Of a DNA stretch of 64,000 bases, positions 26,824-34,791 are shown one piece after another. How positions within the stretch are numbered: position 1 is the stretch's first letter; each line of letters begins with the position of its first letter. The notes under the pieces were generated by a model, which searched no databases, was not told the DNA's origin, and worked only from the letters and a program-made list of their open reading frames with translations. Origin of the DNA: Streptomyces sp. TN58 (GTDB lineage: Bacteria > Actinomycetota > Actinomycetes > Streptomycetales > Streptomycetaceae); assembly GCF_001941845.1 (NCBI RefSeq), contig NZ_CP018870.1, positions 620,001 through 684,000 on the forward strand. Reading direction: 5' to 3'. The position numbers and the translations under genes were made by a program.

Positions 26824-29556
26824 TCACGGCGCGCCGAAGGTGAGCGTCAGCTGCGGCGTGCCCTCGTTGGCCTGCGCCTCGGAGGACCACAGCCACAGGG
26901 CGTCCGTACCGGAGCTGCTCAGCGCCAGGCCGAGGCTGCCGCCGAGTGCCGCCGCGACGGATCCCGTCGTCAGCGTGGCGGTGTGCACGGCCGAGCCGTC
27001 CGGGATCCCCGGGTAGGCGCCGAGGGCCGGACCGCCGAGGGCGGGGCGGTTGTTGTAGGTCGTCGTGCCCTCGCTCCACGAGCCGGTGACCGGGACGACC
27101 GAGACGGTGTCCGTCGTACCGGCGCCGCCCGCCGTGCTCGTCTTCACGCTGAGCGTGGCGGACTTCAGCACCGTGCCCGCGGGCGCCGCCGGCAGGTCGA
27201 AGCGCAGGTAGCTCGCGTAGAACGAGGTGCCGCGCACGGCCAGGGAGGACGAGGTGCCGTAATTGGTGCCGGGCGCTCCCGCGTTGGCGTAGGTGTCCTC
27301 CGCGGCGGTGACCTGCACCACCGAGTCGGCGGGGGCGGTGGCCAGGGCGTAGTGGTTCTGCACCTGGGCCGAGCTCAGCACGGTCGGGTAGACGGCGCTC
27401 TCGTCGAGCTGTCCCGCCCACATGTCGCTGGTCGGTCGGTTGGGCCAGCCGCCGAGGCTGTCGCCGCCCGCGTGCCAGTAGCCGGAGTAGTTCTCGTGCG
27501 CGGTGACGGCGAGGGTGCCCCGTTGGACGCCGTCCACGTAGAGGGTCATCCCGCCGGGGCCCTGGGTGGCGACGGCGTGGTGCCACTGGTTGTCGTTGTA
27601 CGCGCCGGCGGTGGTGATGGTGCGGGTGGCCCCGGTGTAGACGCCGAAGACCAGTCGGCCGTCGTTGGTCATGTAGAGGTGCTTGTCGTACTGGTAGCTG
27701 CCCCGGTCCTGGTTGCTGCCGAATCCGAAGAGCTTGCCGCCGCGGGTGGTGTTCGTCCTGAACCAGGTCTCGACGGTGTAGGCATTGCCGATGGTCTGCC
27801 GCTTGTCCGCGTAGATCCGGGAGTCCGTGCCGTTGAAGCCGATCGCCGTGCTCGCGCCGGACACGGCGCCGGGCGTCTGCCGCAGGGCGGGGCCGTTCAT
27901 GTGCACGCCGTTCTGGTTGCCGCCGGCCGAGGAGTCCGCGGCGTAGGGCTGGATCGCGTCGTCGTAGCGCCAGTACAGCTGGGCCCCGTCGGCGCGGACC
28001 TGGGTCGGGTAGCTCTCGGCCCGGGTCGGCACGGTCACGCTCGCCGTGGCGGACAGGGCGCTGGTGTTCCCGGCCGCGTCGGTGGCGGTCACCCGGTAGG
28101 TGTACGACTGGCCGGCGGTTACGGTGGTGTCGGTCCAGGCGGCCTGCGGCCGCCTGAAGAAGAGCGAGTCCGCCGCGACCGTGGCGATCGGCGAGGCCGA
28201 GCCGTTGCGGTAGATCCGGTAGGTCAGCGCACTGTCGTCGAGGTCGAGGCTGGTGCGCCAGCGCACCTGGACCTCGCCCGGCTCGAAGCTCGCGGCGCTC
28301 GCCACGGGCACGGTGGGCGCGCCGGTGTCGCCGGTGGAGGCGAACCGCGTCAGGCTCTGCTGCGCCGCACCGTTGACGGTGGTGAACTCGCCGCCCACCC
28401 ACAGGTACTGCACGCCGCCCTTGGAGCCGACGGCCATCACGCGCGGGCCGATGCCCTCTCCGATGCCGTCGTTGGTGTCGGGGGACCAGCCGAGCTTGCC
28501 GATGGCGTTCGTGGGCTGGGCGAGCAGGTGGTGGCGTTGGCCGTCGGGGAACTCGCCGACGCCGGCGCAGTCGTGCGCGTGCGAGGCGCTGTAGAGGACG
28601 TTCTGGTACGGCAGCACCGCCTGGGTGGCGCCCAGGCAGGTGTCGCGCCAGCGCTGGCCGAAGCCGGGCAGGTCGAGCGCGATCCGGCCGTCGAAGACGC
28701 CGCCGCCGGTGCCCTCGTTGGCCGTGTAGAAGCCGGTGGCGTCGGTCGCGATGTCCTTGACGACGGAGTTGGTCTCGATGAAGCCGGGGTAGGGCTTGGT
28801 GAGTGCGCCGCTCGTGGCGTCGACGACGGCGAGCGCGTGGCTGTTCGTGCCGTTGACGGTGAAGAAGTCCCCGCCGAGGACCACGTTCTTGCCGTCGGGG
28901 GTGACCTCCACGGCGCGTCCGGGCTCGTCGGCGTCTGCTGTGAAGGCCTTCAGCGCCCCGTCGGCGGCGCCGACGGCGGCGAACCGTGCGCGCGGCTGCC
29001 CGGCGACGGTGAGGAAGTCGCCGCCGGCGTAGACCGTGTCACCGGTGACGGCGAGGGCGCGGACGGTGGCGGCGAAGGCCGGGCGAAACGCCGTCTTCAC
29101 GGTGCAGCTGGCCACGTCGATGGCGGCGAGGCTGGAGACCGCGGTGCCGTTGACCGCGCCGAAGTACCCGCCGGCGTAGAGGGTCGACTTGTCCGGTGAG
29201 AGGGCGAGCGCCCGGACCGTCGCGGTGCCCGACCCGATGGTGAAGGACAGCTTGCAGGAGGTGGGGGCGCCGGTGGCGGCGTCCAGCGCCACGAAGTTCA
29301 CGGCCTGCTGCTCGCTGCCGGCGCCGCCCGCGGGCGGGCGCACGGTGGAGAAGGTGCCGCCGGCGAAGACCTGTCCGCCGGCCTCGGCGAGGGCCCATAC
29401 GACGCCGTTGGGCTGCCAGGTGGACAGTGCGTCGGCGGTGAAGGCCACGGGCGGCGTGAGCGCCGCCGCCTGTGGAGCGAGGGCGAGACCCAGCCCTGCT
29501 CCGGTTCCGGTCAGGGACAGGGCGAGAGAGAGCGCCAGCCCACGGGATCTGCGCAT
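26824..29556 (-). CDS. Secreted beta-propeller/FnIII/LamG/DNRLRE protein
   Basis: The product is 910 residues with a Sec signal (MRRSRGLALSLALSL, cleavage near AAALT). Residues 40-400 hold repeated blades with a shared motif (VFAGGTFS, LYAGGYFG, VYAGGDFL, VVLGGDFF, LWVGGEFT), so this is a beta-propeller. A fibronectin type III domain follows (about 410-500, VQVRWRTSLDLDDSALTYRI). A laminin-G-like lectin fold comes next (about 540-710, YTVETWFRTN, WHHAVATQG). The C-terminal part (about 740-910) resembles a DNRLRE/CBM96 module (YASYLRFDLPA, YNNRPALGG). It probably binds an extracellular glycan or surface. GGGGGG precedes ATG 29556. It lies next to a secreted GH5 enzyme. Confidence 0.87.
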   Translation of the reverse strand: MRRSRGLALSLALSLTGTGAGLGLALAPQAAALTPPVAFTADALSTWQPNGVVWALAEAGGQVFAGGTFSTVRPPAGGAGSEQQAVNFVALDAATGAPTSCKLSFTIGSGTATVRALALSPDKSTLYAGGYFGAVNGTAVSSLAAIDVASCTVKTAFRPAFAATVRALAVTGDTVYAGGDFLTVAGQPRARFAAVGAADGALKAFTADADEPGRAVEVTPDGKNVVLGGDFFTVNGTNSHALAVVDATSGALTKPYPGFIETNSVVKDIATDATGFYTANEGTGGGVFDGRIALDLPGFGQRWRDTCLGATQAVLPYQNVLYSASHAHDCAGVGEFPDGQRHHLLAQPTNAIGKLGWSPDTNDGIGEGIGPRVMAVGSKGGVQYLWVGGEFTTVNGAAQQSLTRFASTGDTGAPTVPVASAASFEPGEVQVRWRTSLDLDDSALTYRIYRNGSASPIATVAADSLFFRRPQAAWTDTTVTAGQSYTYRVTATDAAGNTSALSATASVTVPTRAESYPTQVRADGAQLYWRYDDAIQPYAADSSAGGNQNGVHMNGPALRQTPGAVSGASTAIGFNGTDSRIYADKRQTIGNAYTVETWFRTNTTRGGKLFGFGSNQDRGSYQYDKHLYMTNDGRLVFGVYTGATRTITTAGAYNDNQWHHAVATQGPGGMTLYVDGVQRGTLAVTAHENYSGYWHAGGDSLGGWPNRPTSDMWAGQLDESAVYPTVLSSAQVQNHYALATAPADSVVQVTAAEDTYANAGAPGTNYGTSSSLAVRGTSFYASYLRFDLPAAPAGTVLKSATLSVKTSTAGGAGTTDTVSVVPVTGSWSEGTTTYNNRPALGGPALGAYPGIPDGSAVHTATLTTGSVAAALGGSLGLALSSSGTDALWLWSSEAQANEGTPQLTLTFGAP

Positions 29557-29654
29557 GAACCCCCCAGTTCGGTGTGCGGTACGACCGTGGGGCACGGTCG
29601 GCGGGTCATGGCCGGAAACCGCCGTACTTACGTACACGGCCATGCCTACGGCGC

Positions 29655-29683
29655 ACCCTAGAGCGAAACGGCGGCCAGTTCAC
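29655..29683 (-). promoter_or_regulatory. Possible promoter of the beta-propeller gene
   Basis: On the minus strand GTGAAC (29683-29678) and TAGGGT (29660-29655) are spaced by 17 bp, about 100 bp upstream of the start codon. The -10 is a good Streptomyces match, but the -35 is poor, so this is tentative. Confidence 0.3.
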
Positions 29684-29752
29684 CCTTCTTGACGCATCGG
29701 ATGAAGAACCGCGCAGAGCCGGGCGAGGACGCTCCGCAGCCGGCCGCCCCTC

Positions 29753-31678
29753 TTACCGGAGCACGTCCGGGCCCGGCAGGGGGCGGCAGAGCAGGGCGGC
29801 CGGCGACGGGCGCGAGGCGACCCGGGTCGTGAAGGCGACACCCGCCGCATACTCCGTGGGCAGGCACTGCCCCTTGTACCTTCCGGTGGCGAAGTCGGCG
29901 CCCGGGCCGCCGGCCGGACGGTTGTCGCCGCGGTCGAACCAGAGGGTCCGGCCGCCCGCCGGCAGGTCCGTACGGGCCGGTGCGCACAGCGCCGCCGAGA
30001 CGCGTTCGCCCCGCAGGCTGTAACCGATCACGAACTGGCCGGCCGGGCACTGGAACTTCGTGTACCCGGTGGCCCAGTCTCCGCCCGCGGACACGTACCT
30101 CTCGTCCCGGACCACGGTGTGCCCGCCGCTCGGGGCGCGCAGGCCGGAGTCCGTGCACATGCCTCGGCCGCCGGTGTGGGCGAGGCCGGCGAGGCGGGCG
30201 CCGTCGGGGCAGACCGCTTTGCGGGCTCCGCTGTCCCAGTCTCCGCCGGCCCTGGTGAGCAGGGAGGCGCTGTGGTCGCGGTGGTCGGTGGTCAGCTGGT
30301 ACCAGGAGGTGCCGGCGGCGACGGGACCGGTGCGGCCCGGAGCGGTGAGGAGCCCGGACCAGCGTGCGGTGCGCCAGTCCCCCGGGTCCAGGACGCCGGA
30401 GCGGCGCCCGGCCGTGTCGTAGCGGAGCAGGGCCCAGGTGTCCCCGCCGGGGGCTCCCTGGGCGGTGGTGCTCCAGCCGACGAGGGGCCAGTACGCGTAG
30501 TCAGCGTCGGTGCGGGCCAGGTGGCCGGTGAGGCGGTCGAACCAGGTGCGGGGAGCGGCGCCGCCCTCGTCGGCCCCGATGCCGAACTCGCTGATCCAGA
30601 CGGGGGCTGTGAAGTGCGCGCCGGTCTCGGCGGAGACGAAGAAGGCCTGGTCGTAGAGGGTCTGTTCCAGTTCCGCCGCGGTCATGTCCTGGTAGCGGGC
30701 GTCGTGGGTCTCGCCGATGCCGGTGGCTCCGCTGTGCCGGGGGCCGGTGTACGCGTAGAAGTGGGCGGAGTAGACGAGCTTGTTCGAGACGACCAGGGTG
30801 TGCGAGAGGGTCCGTACGGGGGTGAGGGTGGGGCGGCCGTGCGGGAAGCCGTCCACGGGCAGACCGAACCAGTTGATGCCCTCGACCACGATCAGCAGGT
30901 TCGGGTTGGCCTCCGTGAGGATGCGGTCGGCGGCCTCCTGGGCGGCCGCGTGCCAGTCGTGGTTGTCGCCGAGGCCCCAGTTGGGGTCGTCCCAGACGTC
31001 GCGGCGGACCTCGTTGTACAGGTCGGCGCCGACGACGCGCGGGTTGTCGCGGTAGCGGCGGGTGAGGAAGACCCAGTCGTCGGCCCACTGGGCCGTGGAC
31101 CGGCCGCTGTTCCAGCGTTCGTTGCCGTCGAGGCCGCAGCACCAACGGGTGGTGACGGTGTGGTTGTTGAGGATGACCGCGAAGCCGGCGCCGGTGAGGG
31201 CGGCGACCACGGCGTCGTAGACCTGGAGGGGGGTGCGGCCGCGCAGCGACGGGTTGGCGGCGACGGCCGCGTCGGGGACCGGGGTGGGGGTGCGCAGCAT
31301 CTCGTTGGAGAAGGGCAGCCTGATGCTGTTCAGGCCGAGGGCGCGGAAGTCGGCGAGCAGGGCGGGCAGCGGGACCCGGTCCAGGCCGAGCGGGATGCCG
31401 TTGGCGTTCTGGCCGCTGTGGTGCGTGGCCGGGTCGTCGCGGTCGCCGGAGCCGTTCCAGGAGCCCTGGGCTCCGTCCCAGTTGCCGGAGCGCAGGCGGA
31501 ACCGGTTCCCGTTCGCGTCGACGATGTACCGGCCGCGGGTGGAGAGCGGCGGCGTCCAGGCCTCGGCGCCGGCTGCCGGGGGCTCCTGCGGGGGCTGGGC
31601 TGCCTGCGCTGCCTGGGCGGGCAGGGTGCCGGCCGTCAGCAGGAGGACGCACAGGACGGCGCGTAAGAGGCTTCTCAT
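29753..31678 (-). CDS. Secreted GH5-family glycoside hydrolase (cellulase-like) with triplicated C-terminal module
   Basis: The product is 641 residues with a Sec signal ending near QAAQA. Residues 45-440 are a GH5 (beta/alpha)8 barrel: NSIRLPFSNEML, VILNNHT, acid/base Glu in ADLYNEVRRD and nucleophile Glu in PVWISEFGIG. Residues 477-641 contain three repeats of the pattern G(D/A)(W/F)-x-(S/T)G....C...C, each with paired cysteines, probably a carbohydrate-binding or wall-anchoring module. Codon 5 is TTA (31664-31666), so expression should require bldA. It lies 196 bp upstream of the beta-propeller gene on the same strand. Endoglucanase or related beta-glycanase is likely; the exact substrate is unknown. 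Confidence 0.88.
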   Translation of the reverse strand: MRSLLRAVLCVLLLTAGTLPAQAAQAAQPPQEPPAAGAEAWTPPLSTRGRYIVDANGNRFRLRSGNWDGAQGSWNGSGDRDDPATHHSGQNANGIPLGLDRVPLPALLADFRALGLNSIRLPFSNEMLRTPTPVPDAAVAANPSLRGRTPLQVYDAVVAALTGAGFAVILNNHTVTTRWCCGLDGNERWNSGRSTAQWADDWVFLTRRYRDNPRVVGADLYNEVRRDVWDDPNWGLGDNHDWHAAAQEAADRILTEANPNLLIVVEGINWFGLPVDGFPHGRPTLTPVRTLSHTLVVSNKLVYSAHFYAYTGPRHSGATGIGETHDARYQDMTAAELEQTLYDQAFFVSAETGAHFTAPVWISEFGIGADEGGAAPRTWFDRLTGHLARTDADYAYWPLVGWSTTAQGAPGGDTWALLRYDTAGRRSGVLDPGDWRTARWSGLLTAPGRTGPVAAGTSWYQLTTDHRDHSASLLTRAGGDWDSGARKAVCPDGARLAGLAHTGGRGMCTDSGLRAPSGGHTVVRDERYVSAGGDWATGYTKFQCPAGQFVIGYSLRGERVSAALCAPARTDLPAGGRTLWFDRGDNRPAGGPGADFATGRYKGQCLPTEYAAGVAFTTRVASRPSPAALLCRPLPGPDVLR

Positions 31679-31807
31679 CGTGCTCCCACCCGGTTCGGCC
31701 GCCCGGTCGGGCGGCTGCCGCGGGTCAAGTTACCGGCGGGTCCCGTCCGGGGGAAGCCGCGCGCCCGCACGCTTCCGGCGGTGCTCCGCGGCTGCCTCGG
31801 CCCGGCC

Positions 31808-31870
31808 GACCCACCGGACCCACCGGACGCGTCGGACCCACCGGACGCATCGGACGCATCGGACCCACCG
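31808..31870. repeat. Seven tandem 9-bp units
   Basis: Seven 9-bp units of two types, GACCCACCG and GACGCRTCG, lie head to tail between the divergent GH5 gene and a small unknown gene. In one frame they would encode DPP and DAS triplets, but no supported gene covers them. The rest of the 31680-31986 gap holds no recognised feature. Confidence 0.85.
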
Positions 31871-31986
31871 AATCCGGCCGCCCGCGCCCGCCCGCGCGGA
31901 GGCACCCTGCGGAAACGGCCCCGCGTGGCGCCGCGCCCCTCTACCGTGCCCTGCATGGACGGGGCCGGCGGCGGAGGGCGGGACGG

Positions 31987-32310
31987 ATGGACGAGCAAGA
32001 GGACATGCGGCTGGCGGGGATGACACCGGAGATCTTCCGCCGCACCCTCGCCATGCTGCGCGGCCTCGCGGGCCTGGAGCCACCCGAGCAGGTCCCGGAG
32101 GAGGCCATGCTCGTCGCCGACGCGGTCCTGGCCGAGCTCGGTACGGACGGACTGCGGGTGCTGGTGATGACACTGGCGGCCTGGGCCACGGCCCAGATCG
32201 AGAACGTCGCGGAACTGAGCGGGCGCAGCCACGAGGCCGTACTGGACGCGATGGAGCTGGCATGCATGGAGGCGAACGCGGACGACCAGGGGCGTCACCA
32301 GCGGGAGTGA
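31987..32310 (+). CDS. Small helical hypothetical protein
   Basis: This 107-residue, largely alpha-helical protein (MTPEIFRRTLAMLRGLAGL, then VLVMTLAAWATAQIENVAEL) has an acidic/polar end. I do not recognise a family. GGAGGG (31973-31978) lies 8 nt before the ATG, which supports the call. It precedes the cNMP-binding gene by 112 bp on the same strand. The central hydrophobic stretch is amphipathic rather than transmembrane. Confidence 0.62.
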   Translation: MDEQEDMRLAGMTPEIFRRTLAMLRGLAGLEPPEQVPEEAMLVADAVLAELGTDGLRVLVMTLAAWATAQIENVAELSGRSHEAVLDAMELACMEANADDQGRHQRE

Positions 32311-32422
32311 GGGCACGCCGCCGGCGGAGATGAAAGGGGTGTCGCGGGCCGATCCGGATCGGGCCGCGTCAGCGACACTGGGAGCAGCAGGAGCGTCGCG
32401 GGGGGTCCGATCGGAGGCCGTC

Positions 32423-32884
32423 GTGAGCACACCTTCCCCCATCCGAATAGCCGCCGTGTTGTCCACGGAGCACCGTGGACGGCTGATGGCGCAGGCCCAT
32501 GAGGTCAATTTCCCGGAGAACGCGCGGATCTTCGACGAGGGCCACCGGGCGGATTCCTTCTGGATCGTGCGCTCGGGCACGGTGACCCTGGAGGTGCCGG
32601 TGGCGGGCCGCCGGCCCGCGCAGGTGGAGAACCTCGGCCCCGGCGAGCTGGTGGGCTGGTCCTGGCTGTTCCCTCCGTACGTGTGGCAGCTCAGTGCGGA
32701 GGCGATGACGCCGGTGCGGGCGTACGAGTTCGACGCGGCGGCCGTACGGATGCTGATGGACGCCGATCCCGCCTTCGGATCCGCGGTCGGGCACTGGGTC
32801 GGTCGCGTGCTCGCGATGCGCCTCCAGCAGACGCGCACCCGGCTGCTGGACCTGTACGCCCCGCGCCTGGGCGCTGCCGGCTGA
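32423..32884 (+). CDS. Cyclic-nucleotide-binding (CRP-like sensor) domain protein
   Basis: This 153-residue protein consists of a single cNMP-binding beta-barrel (AHEVNFPENARIFDEGHRAD, FWIVRSGTVTLEV, LGPGELVGWSWLF) and a C-terminal helix. It lacks the HTH of CRP/FNR regulators. The phosphate-binding cassette is replaced by GWSWLFPPYVWQLSAEAM, so it may not bind cAMP in the standard way. GTG 32423 is chosen because GGAGG (32413-32417) lies 5 nt upstream. Similar barrels occur in the histidine kinase at 11102. The role is unknown. Confidence 0.82.
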   Translation: MSTPSPIRIAAVLSTEHRGRLMAQAHEVNFPENARIFDEGHRADSFWIVRSGTVTLEVPVAGRRPAQVENLGPGELVGWSWLFPPYVWQLSAEAMTPVRAYEFDAAAVRMLMDADPAFGSAVGHWVGRVLAMRLQQTRTRLLDLYAPRLGAAG

Positions 32885-32993
32885 GGCCGGGGTACCACAC
32901 GCGCCACCGCCGCGCGGGCGGCGTGGCATGCCGAGGGCTGCCCGCGGTCTCCGGCCCCGCCGGTGCCCCGGCGGCGGCGCCGCTCCTTGCCGT

Positions 32994-33021
32994 GCCCGGG
33001 GGGCCGGTAGGCCCCCCGGGC
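32994..33021 (+). terminator. Perfect 12-bp hairpin terminator
   Basis: GCCCGGGGGGCC, loop GGTA, then the exact reverse complement, followed by TCAGTTTCG. It lies 110 bp after the cNMP-binding gene and upstream of the inhibitor gene, so it separates the two transcripts. Confidence 0.75.
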
Positions 33022-33256
33022 TCAGTTTCGGGCGGATGACCAGTGGGCCGCCGCATGTTTCGGGGAGGTCTTCCGGTCGGTGTTCGGCCGATTCGGCTGC
33101 CCGCTGCCGCACAGGTCACGCCCCCGCCACCGCTGCGGTCTGCACTCATCCGCACACGATCGGTGACGAAAAAGGGCGGCCCGAACGGGCGTTCGCGACT
33201 TCTGTCGGCAAGACTCTGTCCGCTATCCGCAACACCAACCCAAGGGAGTGTTCGAA

Positions 33257-33700
33257 ATGCGGTCCATCGCAAGGGGTCTCGGACTCGGTTCCGCCGCCAT
33301 GGCGCTCACCGCGCTCACCGCGCTGGCCTGGCCGGGGACGGCCGGCGCAGCCCCGACCGGTGCGCAGAGCCTGTACGCGCCGTCCGCGCTGGTGCTCAGT
33401 GTGACGGCCGGCCCGGACGCCGACACCGGCACGGTGCTGCGGGCGGTGACGCTCGTCTGCTCGCCCGGACCCGGCGGGACCCACCCGGACCCGGAAGCCG
33501 CCTGCGGCGAGTTACGCGCGGCCGGCTCGCAGCTCGACCCGCTCGCGGCGCCCGCCGCCGACGCCGTCTGCACCAGGGAGTGGAACCCGATGACGGTGAC
33601 GGCCGACGGCGTGTGGCAGGGCCGCCGGCTCAACTACACGTACACCTTCGCCAATCCGTGCGGCCTGCGAAACACCGCGGGCACGCTCTTCGCCTTCTGA
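33257..33700 (+). CDS. Subtilisin-inhibitor-like (SSI family) secreted protease inhibitor
   Basis: The product is 147 residues with a Sec signal (cleavage near AGAAP). The mature part has the SSI features: LYAPSALVLSVT, VTLVCSPGPGGTHPDPEAAC, the TVTADGVWQG loop, YTFANPC and the terminal FAF. Four cysteines would form two disulfides. The reactive site aligns as CTREW, giving Arg at P1, so trypsin-like proteases are the expected targets; classic SSI has Met. Codon 86 is TTA (33512-33514), implying bldA dependence, consistent with timing to differentiation. AAGGGAG lies 8 nt before ATG 33257. The upstream gap (32885-33256) holds only a terminator that I can identify. Confidence 0.92.
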   Translation: MRSIARGLGLGSAAMALTALTALAWPGTAGAAPTGAQSLYAPSALVLSVTAGPDADTGTVLRAVTLVCSPGPGGTHPDPEAACGELRAAGSQLDPLAAPAADAVCTREWNPMTVTADGVWQGRRLNYTYTFANPCGLRNTAGTLFAF

Positions 33701-33788
33701 TTCTGCTGGGCCCTGTCTGGCAAACAGCGCCGTCCGCCCGCAGGGCCGGGCGTCGCACGCCAGGCGGGATGTGTCCGGCACGGCCTTG

Positions 33789-33859
33789 GGGGGTGTCGTC
33801 AAAGTAGCGTCGGCCGCCCGTGAGGGCGGCCACCCAGACGGAACCTTGACGACACCCCC
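33789..33859. mobile_element. Short palindromic MITE-like element, complete copy (71 bp)
   Basis: Terminal inverted repeats GGGGGTGTCGTCAA and TTGACGACACCCCC bound a 71-bp segment. An internal perfect hairpin (GGCCGCCC, loop GTGA, GGGCGGCC) lies at 33812-33831. It is placed between two convergent genes and could now also serve as a terminator. A partial second copy lies at 26218. It cannot encode a protein. Confidence 0.75.
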
Positions 33860-33924
33860 TTCAGCGGTGGGCCGGGCGACGCCGTGCGACCGCCGCCCGG
33901 TCCACCACACAACTCACAGGCACA

Positions 33925-34791
33925 TCAGCCAAGTTCGAGGCTGGTCACGCCGAACAGCTCGGCCATGGGCAGGTCCGGGGCGGGGCCGGTGTACATCCGG
34001 GCCGCCTCGAAGGTCGAGACCAGGCCGAGGCCCTTGAAGAGCGCGGTCGCCTCAGGGTTCGCGTCGGGGACGTCCACGGCCACCGGCCCGCCGGACGCGT
34101 GCCGCGCCAGCCGCCGCAGCAGGGCCGCCGCCACGGCGGGAGTGGCCGCGTACAGGGGGCCGATCCGGTGGGCGGCGCTGCACGGGCGGATCACCCCCAG
34201 GCCCTCGATCCGGCCGTCGCGCACGGCAGCCAGGGCGGTCCGGCCGGGCAGAGCGGTCCAGGCGGAGAGGAAGGCGTCCCGCGGGGCGGGGAAGAACCGC
34301 CGGTCGTAGGCGGCGAGCAGGCCGAAGGGCAGCGTGGCGGCGTCCACGATCTCGACCCCGCCTCCGACTCCGTCCGTGTCGCCGTCCGCGTCGCCGCCTT
34401 GGGGCACGCCTTCGAGGCGGACGTTGTTCCAGGCCGAACGGAAGCCGGACTTCCGGTAGTTGTCCTGCTGCTCGACGACCCCGTCGAGGCCGACGAGCCG
34501 CCCGTCGAGCCGTTCCATCCCCGCACGCCAGAGCCTGATGCCGTAACCGCGTCCCCGGTGGGCGGGGCGGGCGATGTAGAAGCCGATGAAACCGAAGCCG
34601 GCTCCATAGCGGACGGCGGAGATGCAGGCCACCGGTTGCCCGTCGAGCCGCCCCACGAGGAAGCCGCCGGGATCGGCCACGGCGAAGGCGAAGCGGTCCG
34701 AGTCCCCCGGGTTCCAGCCCTCCTCGTCGGCCCAGCCGCGGATCATCTCCATGTCGGCGGCGCTCGCCCCGGTGATCTCGAATCCCGTCAT
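33925..34791 (-). CDS. GNAT-family acetyltransferase, two-domain
   Basis: The product is 288 residues. The N-terminal GNAT domain has FIGFYIARPAHRGRGYGIRLW, a textbook acetyl-CoA loop (HRGRGYG). The C-terminal half resembles the YitH-like second acetyltransferase lobe (GRIEGLGVIRPC, ATALFKGLGLVSTFEAARMYTG). An acidic Asp/Gly-rich insert (about 133-145) separates them. Its ATG overlaps the stop of the ATP-grasp gene upstream (ATGA), so the two are translationally coupled and probably modify the same substrate. The substrate is unknown. Confidence 0.87.
   Translation of the reverse strand: MTGFEITGASAADMEMIRGWADEEGWNPGDSDRFAFAVADPGGFLVGRLDGQPVACISAVRYGAGFGFIGFYIARPAHRGRGYGIRLWRAGMERLDGRLVGLDGVVEQQDNYRKSGFRSAWNNVRLEGVPQGGDADGDTDGVGGGVEIVDAATLPFGLLAAYDRRFFPAPRDAFLSAWTALPGRTALAAVRDGRIEGLGVIRPCSAAHRIGPLYAATPAVAAALLRRLARHASGGPVAVDVPDANPEATALFKGLGLVSTFEAARMYTGPAPDLPMAELFGVTSLELG

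Noticed and set aside
26233..29199. A 988-residue plus-strand frame
   Set aside because: Antisense to the WYL remnant and the beta-propeller gene; it has no domain motifs and is of low complexity.
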